Positions 58,879 to 64,000 of a stretch of DNA of 64,000 bases are shown one piece after another. Source of the stretch: Cellvibrionaceae bacterium (GTDB lineage Bacteria; Pseudomonadota; Gammaproteobacteria; Pseudomonadales; Cellvibrionaceae); NCBI GenBank assembly GCA_024707385.1, contig JANPZW010000004.1, positions 248,001 through 312,000 of the forward strand. Reading direction: 5' to 3'. Position numbers and translations under genes: made by a program. The notes under the pieces were generated by a model, which was not told the origin of the DNA, ran no database searches, and was given only the letters and a program-made list of their open reading frames with translations. Numbering within the stretch: position 1 is the stretch's first letter; every line of letters begins with the position of its first letter.

Positions 58879-59588
58879 ATGAGTAATCCCTATTTATTGC
58901 TATGGCTGGAAGCGCCACTCCAGTCCTGGGGCCACGACTCCAAATTCGGGCGGCGCGACAGTCTGGATTTTCCCACGAAATCAGGTGTACTGGGTTTGCT
59001 CTGCTGTGCGTTGGGCGCGGGGGCAAGCAAACGGAATGGCTGGCGCGCTGGGCCGATTGTGATATGACGGTGGAGGCCTATGTGCGAGCTGATCGAAATG
59101 AGCAGCCGTTACCGCGTCTCCCGCTTTTATGTGATTTCCAAATGGTGGGCAGCGGTTACGATGATGGTGACCCCTGGCAAAATCTGCTGATCCCCAAAAC
59201 TAGTGAGGGTAAGAAGCCGAATGGCGCTGGAACCAAAATGACATACCGTTACTACGTGCAGGATATGGCGTTTGCGGTTGCCCTGCAGGGAAGTGAGGGC
59301 GAGCTTGCCGTTGTCCAAAACGCGTTGCGCAACCCGGTATGGGATTTGTACCTGGGCCGTAAAAACTGTGTGCCAACAGAATTTATAGAGCAAGGCATTT
59401 ACCCGAATTTATCCGAGGCTATGGCGAGTGCGAGAACACTTTCGGCAGGAAAAAATCGTGTTCCGGTGTTTCAGGTTTTGCAAGGGGAGCACGAGGGAGA
59501 AGTGTTAACGCTAAACGATGTACCTCTGCAATTCGGTGAGGACAAACGTTACCGTGACAGACGGGTCACGGTAGTGCCAGTGGAGTAA
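58879..59588 (+). CDS. cas5e: Cas5e (CasD), crRNA handle-binding Cascade subunit (frameshifted)
   Basis: About 236 residues after correction, from the ATG at 58879 with GAGG upstream. It begins LLLWLEAPLQSWGHDSKFGRRDSLDFPTKSGVLGLLCCALG, the Cas5e pattern. The frame is lost at G5 59019-59023; with six G it reads GAGGKQTEWLARWADCDMTVEAY. Cas5e holds the crRNA 5' handle, which is unusual here (GUGUUUC plus Y), so its handle-binding loop may differ from E. coli. Confidence 0.92.
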
Positions 59589-59592
59589 TGCA

Positions 59593-60468
59593 ATGGCAGA
59601 CGGACAGCGTTTATTTGTCAAAATCACCCGCGAATCTCTGCCCCAGGTTAAAGATAAATACCCATTTATTTATCTGGAACGCGGGCGACTGGAAATTGAC
59701 GACAGCAGTATCAAGTGGATAGATGCGGATAAAAACGTAGTGCCTTTACCTGTGGCAACGCTTAATGCTCTTTTGCTGGGGCCTGGCACCACCGTCACGC
59801 ACGATGCCATCAAAACGGCGACTGCGGCAAATTGTGCCGTGTGCTGGGTGGGTGAAGACAGCTTGCTGTTTTATGCCGCGGGCTTCCTGCCTACCGCCGA
59901 TACCCGCAACCTCCGCCACCAAATTGAAAAAGCCGCCGACCCGGATCAATCGGTTGAGGTGGCGCGCTGCATGTATGCGCGCCGATTTCCTCAGGCGGAA
60001 CTAGCAGGAAAAAATCTTAAAGAAATGATGGGCATGGAGGGCCATAGGGTAAGAACGCTTTACCAGACTAAGGCAGAAGAATATCAGGTAGGGTGGAAAG
60101 GACGTCAATTTGTACCGGGGAAATTTGAAGTCAGCGATATTACCAATCAAATACTCACATCCTGTAATGCCGCACTTTATGGCATTTTATGCTCTGCCGT
60201 TCACAGCATGGGATATTCCCCGCATATAGGGTTTATTCATTCGGGTAGCCCGCTACCCTTTGTTTACGATTTGGCGGATTTATATAAAGAGCACCTCTGT
60301 ATAGATTTGGCTTTTTTTCTAACGCGTGATATGGCGGGTCGCTACAACAAACATAAAGTATCTGAAGCGTTTCGTAAAAGAGTCATTGAAATGGACTTGC
60401 TGGCCAAACTTGCCACTGATATCCCCGATATTCTGGGAGCAAAGCATGCTCGTCGTAGTAGCAAATGA
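59593..60468 (+). CDS. cas1: Cas1, CRISPR integrase
   Basis: A 291-residue type I-E Cas1. The metal-binding set is visible as E149 (MEGHRVR), H216 (GFIHSG) and D226/D229 (FVYDLADLYK). With Cas2 it captures protospacers, reads the PAM end and inserts them at the leader. Intact; overlaps cas2 by 23 bases. Confidence 0.96.
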   Translation: MADGQRLFVKITRESLPQVKDKYPFIYLERGRLEIDDSSIKWIDADKNVVPLPVATLNALLLGPGTTVTHDAIKTATAANCAVCWVGEDSLLFYAAGFLPTADTRNLRHQIEKAADPDQSVEVARCMYARRFPQAELAGKNLKEMMGMEGHRVRTLYQTKAEEYQVGWKGRQFVPGKFEVSDITNQILTSCNAALYGILCSAVHSMGYSPHIGFIHSGSPLPFVYDLADLYKEHLCIDLAFFLTRDMAGRYNKHKVSEAFRKRVIEMDLLAKLATDIPDILGAKHARRSSK

Positions 60469-60733
60469 CCTACCTCCCGCCGTGCGGGGGCGAATGAAAT
60501 TGTGGTTTGTGGAGCCAAGACCAAATGTTTTTGTTTCCGGAATTAAAGACTCGGTGGCTGTAACCGTAGTTGATTACCTCCACAAACATTGTCCCCCAGA
60601 ATCCGGTGTTGTGATATTCCGGTCCCTACCGGGGCCACCGGGTTACGACGTGCGCACAATCGGCCCGACACGCAAGTCCATGACCACTATCAGTGGATTG
60701 CAGTTGGTTATTGAAACCCTAAAAATCGAATAA
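60446..60733 (+). CDS. cas2: Cas2, type I-E
   Basis: A 95-residue protein from the ATG at 60446, with GGGAG upstream, inside the 3' end of cas1. It begins LVVVANDLPPAVRGRMKLWFVEPRPNVFVS, as in E. coli-type Cas2 (CRISPR_Cas2_2). It forms the dimer at the centre of the Cas1-Cas2 integrase. Intact. The array begins 46 bases after its stop. Confidence 0.95.
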   Translation: MLVVVANDLPPAVRGRMKLWFVEPRPNVFVSGIKDSVAVTVVDYLHKHCPPESGVVIFRSLPGPPGYDVRTIGPTRKSMTTISGLQLVIETLKIE

Positions 60734-60779
60734 ACCCAAGATATTGGGGTAAGGCAGTGCTCTTTAACAATATGTTGGT
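60734..60779 (+). promoter_or_regulatory. CRISPR leader
   Basis: Only 46 bases separate cas2 from the first repeat. The sequence CTCTTTAACAATATGTTGGT directly precedes the repeat. TAACAATATGTTG (60765-60777) matches the IHF consensus WATCAANNNNTTR at all but one position, three bases from the first repeat. In E. coli, IHF bending of the leader guides Cas1-Cas2. Part of the leader may lie inside cas2. Confidence 0.6.
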
Positions 60780-63700
60780 ATTTTCCCCACGTGCGTGGGG
60801 GTGTTTCTCAACCGCTCCATTGTGGCCGCACGTACTGAAGATTTTCCCCACGTGCGTGGGGGTGTTTCTGGGCAAAGACAAGATGGACGATTGGACGCTC
60901 GATTTTCCCCACGTGCGTGGGGGTGTTTCTGCTCGGTCAGATGTTCGGCGCGGATCTCAGCAATTTTCCCCACGTGCGTGGGGGTGTTTCTAGGGTAGCC
61001 CGCCCGCTCCAGCGCGATAACGCATTTTCCCCACGTGCGTGGGGGTGTTTCTTGATCCGCGCCAGCTTCGCGACGACGCGGCGAATTTTCCCCACGTGCG
61101 TGGGGGTGTTTCCTCGGCGGGCAAGATCATTGATACATTGCGTGCATTTTCCCCACGTGCGTGGGGGTGTTTCTACGCTTCGCTCCCGGCGCGCATGTAG
61201 TACGACATTTTCCCCACGTGCGTGGGGGTGTTTCTCCGCTACCAAGTGCGCGACGACGTGCTGTATTATTTTCCCCACGTGCGTGGGGGTGTTTCTGCGT
61301 ATCAAGAGGCGGGGCTGTCCGGCGTGCAATTTTCCCCACGTGCGTGGGGGTGTTTCTAGCCCTGGCGTATAAGGTCGCGCATGCCCGGCATTTTCCCCAC
61401 GTGCGTGGGGGTGTTTCTGTCGCGGGCGTACACCGATGACGGCGCAGTGGATTTTCCCCACGTGCGTGGGGGTGTTTCTATTTATCAAACGCTTCTTGTG
61501 CTGTAACGCTCATTTTCCCCACGTGCGTGGGGGTGTTTCTAAACCAGCATCGCCCCCATCTGTTAGGTTGTAATTTTCCCCACGTGCGTGGGGGTGTTTC
61601 TAGGGCGGGACATTGCTAACGGTGCAGATTTCAATTTTCCCCACGTGCGTGGGGGTGTTTCCCAGCGATGCCGAGATCATGGCGGACATAAAGAATTTTC
61701 CCCACGTGCGTGGGGGTGTTTCTGGATGCGTCAGAGCAGGAGCGCAAGGAGCTGGATTTTCCCCACGTGCGTGGGGGTGTTTCCCAGGTGACGATTGGCT
61801 GAGTGTACCCGTCCGCATTTTCCCCACGTGCGTGGGGGTGTTTCTGTTGAGCGACAAAAGCAATCAGGAGATAGCTGATTTTCCCCACGTGCGTGGGGGT
61901 GTTTCTACGTTGACGCGGTTGCAGTCTTCACAGATGGCATTTTCCCCACGTGCGTGGGGGTGTTTCTGTTATTTTCCTCACGAAAACCTCCAAAAACTCA
62001 TTTTCCCCACGTGCGTGGGGGTGTTTCTAAGGTCGTCTCGCTCAGTTTGCCACGCCGCCGATTTTCCCCACGTGCGTGGGGGTGTTTCCTGACAGCGTGA
62101 TGTGCGTGTCTTCGTCGAAGTATTTTCCCCACGTGCGTGGGGGTGTTTCTTTAGTGGTTCGCGGCGACTACAGCATTGAGCAATTTTCCCCACGTGCGTG
62201 GGGGTGTTTCCAGTTCGAGCGCGCGGCCCCATTTGTTCTCGACATTTTCCCCACGTGCGTGGGGGTGTTTCCTGGGCGGTGGCCGGCACTAGCGCCGAGA
62301 CCGTATTTTCCCCACGTGCGTGGGGGTGTTTCCTGGGCGGTGGCCGGCACTAGCGCCGAGACCGTATTTTCCCCACGTGCGTGGGGGTGTTTCCCACCCG
62401 CGCCCAGTCTTGACATGCCCCGAGCTATTTTCCCCACGTGCGTGGGGGTGTTTCCGGCATAAGCCGTAGCGGCAACGGCATGGTTACATTTTCCCCACGT
62501 GCGTGGGGGTGTTTCTGAGAATTGAGTAGCAACATACGCTGCAGTTAAATTTTCCCCACGTGCGTGGGGGTGTTTCTGCGTCGCGGCCGTTCGGCTTTTC
62601 GCCATTGGTGATTTTCCCCACGTGCGTGGGGGTGTTTCCCTGACCGCGCTGACCAAGCACATCGCCAACCCATTTTCCCCACGTGCGTGGGGGTGTTTCT
62701 CGTTTGATTACGGCACTCTCGCCGAGCAGGGCATTTTCCCCACGTGCGTGGGGGTGTTTCTATCCGCTCAGCCGTGCGCTGGAGCTCGGCGCCATTTTCC
62801 CCACGTGCGTGGGGGTGTTTCTCCTGTTTTCCGGGCCGATGGTTCGCGCAATTCATTTTCCCCACGTGCGTGGGGGTGTTTCCGGACTAGGCGCCAGCGC
62901 CATACTGGCGGTAGCATTTTCCCCACGTGCGTGGGGGTGTTTCTATGAAATCCACAGTGGCCAATGCCAGCATCCGATTTTCCCCACGTGCGTGGGGGTG
63001 TTTCCAAAAGCCGCCGGCTTGCACAAGTCAGAGCGGAATTTTCCCCACGTGCGTGGGGGTGTTTCCACAGCGGTGGCAACGGTGTCGTCATCTGGCTTAT
63101 TTTCCCCACGTGCGTGGGGGTGTTTCTTCTTCTGTGCTTTCGGTCGCCATTTTGACGCGATTTTCCCCACGTGCGTGGGGGTGTTTCCCCATAGAATGGC
63201 CAAAGTCTCGGCACTCCTTAATTTTCCCCACGTGCGTGGGGGTGTTTCTTGAGTTAAACGGCATCACCTACACAGTGGTGGATTTTCCCCACGTGCGTGG
63301 GGGTGTTTCTGATTGTTTCGCGCTCGCCCGGTGTTGGGTTCTATTTTCCCCACGTGCGTGGGGGTGTTTCTCGTGATTATTGGTATCTGCCCGGTTCGGC
63401 GGCATTTTCCCCACGTGCGTGGGGGTGTTTCTTATGGAAAACGCCTTTTTCATAGCTGTAGTGGATTTTCCCCACGTGCGTGGGGGTGTTTCTTGATGGC
63501 CTCCATCGGGCTCCGCCGCGTTCTTATTTTCCCCACGTGCGTGGGGGTGTTTCTCAGAGAAGCCCTGGCCTGCTCCACTTTGAAGCATTTTCCCCCACGT
63601 GCGTGGGGGTGTTTCCAACCGAAGCGCTAAAGGCGGCGCCTGCGGTGGATTTTCCCCACGTGCGTGGGGGTGTTTCTATGGACTGGCTCGCACGCATCAA

Positions 63701-64000
63701 CAAACTGAGATTTTCCCCACGTGCGTGGGGGTGTTTCTTGCCGTCGCTATTTTGGGCATTTTGCCCGTCGATTTTCCCCACGTGCGTGGGGGTGTTTCTA
63801 TCATCACGCCGGTGGCATCCTGTGTCTGCGCATTTTCCCCACGTGCGTGGGGGTGTTTCTGCTTGGTTGTCCGGCCTGCCGTACAAAGGAAAATTTTCCC
63901 CACGTGCGTGGGGGTGTTTCCTTCAAGGGCACGGCAGAGCGGGATGCCGAGAAGATTTTCCCCACGTGCGTGGGGGTGTTTCCGATAGATCATGGGCGGA
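60780..64000 (+). CRISPR. Type I-E CRISPR array, 53 repeats to the window edge
   Basis: A 28-base repeat starting ATTTTCCCCACGTGCGTGGG and ending GGTGTTTC recurs every 61 bases, first at 60780 and last at 63955-63982. Fifty-three repeats and 52 full spacers are present and a further spacer runs off the end. CCCCACG/CGTGGGG forms the stem. Spacers are 32 bases if the next base (always T or C) is counted as repeat position 29; two are one base longer (after repeats 30 and 52). Spacers 25 and 26 are identical. Repeat 47 (63587) has one extra C. The orientation follows the cas genes, and repeat alignment to other I-E repeats agrees. Confidence 0.97.

Noticed and set aside
52529..60733. Calling the CRISPR system degenerate because three Cascade genes are broken
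   Set aside because: The breaks match the window-wide homopolymer pattern, and the array is long and its repeats nearly identical, as in a system that is or was recently active.
60757..63993. Many overlapping reading frames on both strands that encode repeated PTCVGVF, PHVRGGVS, SPRAWGCF or TPTHVGK peptides
   Set aside because: They are translations of the CRISPR repeat and spacers, which stay open because the 61-base period shifts frame in a regular way.
60780..64000. Reading the array in the opposite direction
   Set aside because: Alignment to known I-E repeats, the position of the cas genes and leader, and the fixed pyrimidine at the 3' side of the repeat all favour the plus orientation.

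Overview
The window reads as chromosomal DNA of a gammaproteobacterium close to Cellvibrio or a related cellvibrionaceous polysaccharide degrader. The evidence is a pectin methylesterase lipoprotein with a poly-serine linker, several TonB-dependent receptors, a complete pspF/pspABC module and a RapA homologue. The genus is an inference from gene content only.

Layout. 1-0.6 kb: the start of an Abi_2 (AbiD/AbiF-like) abortive-infection gene on the minus strand, preceded by a compact, apparently pseudoknotted RNA with its own terminator. 1.2-6.4 kb: an Aer-like PAS chemoreceptor, an endolysin/holin pair with no other phage genes, and two glycosyltransferases. 6.4-11.4 kb: a two-component sodium:solute symporter, an entericidin-like lipoprotein and a PRC-barrel protein. 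11.4-13.9 kb: pspF divergent from pspABC, with a sigma-54 promoter. 14-18 kb: an SMP-30-like lipoprotein and a two-subunit isoquinoline-oxidoreductase-type molybdoenzyme. 18-19.3 kb: a Cys/His protein of unknown function followed by a small lipoprotein. 19.4-26.3 kb: a tripartite RND efflux pump with a divergent TetR regulator. 26.3-28.1 kb: TSUP and HPP membrane proteins. 28.2-37.6 kb: a Fur-box-associated iron region with two TonB receptors, a PKHD hydroxylase, PepSY, DUF2271 and DUF4198 proteins and a membrane flavoreductase. 37.7-44.1 kb: an AraC regulator, pectinesterase, YfbR, an L,D-transpeptidase, a DUF2314 protein and a LexA-controlled yebG. 44.4-52.3 kb: rapA, a solute-binding protein, a histidine kinase and its REC-DUF3369-GGDEF-EAL partner. 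52.5-64 kb: a type I-E CRISPR-Cas locus with eight cas genes and an array of at least 53 repeats that runs off the window.

Two matters affect how the window is read. First, at least twelve otherwise intact conserved genes or gene segments are broken by a single-base gain or loss inside a short homopolymer (nine extra bases, three missing). This looks like sequencing or assembly error more than biology, so the frameshifted genes are given here with corrected extents. Second, the type I-E locus departs from the textbook form: cas6e lies between cse2 and cas7e, the 3' handle of the repeat is GTGTTTC, and the base after the 28-nt repeat is always a pyrimidine (36 T, 17 C), where the E. coli system has G. 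Together these suggest altered PAM preference.

The two defence regions (Abi_2 plus structured RNA, and the variant I-E locus) are the most promising places to look for undescribed biology. A possible effector/immunity pair at 18.2-19.3 kb comes next.
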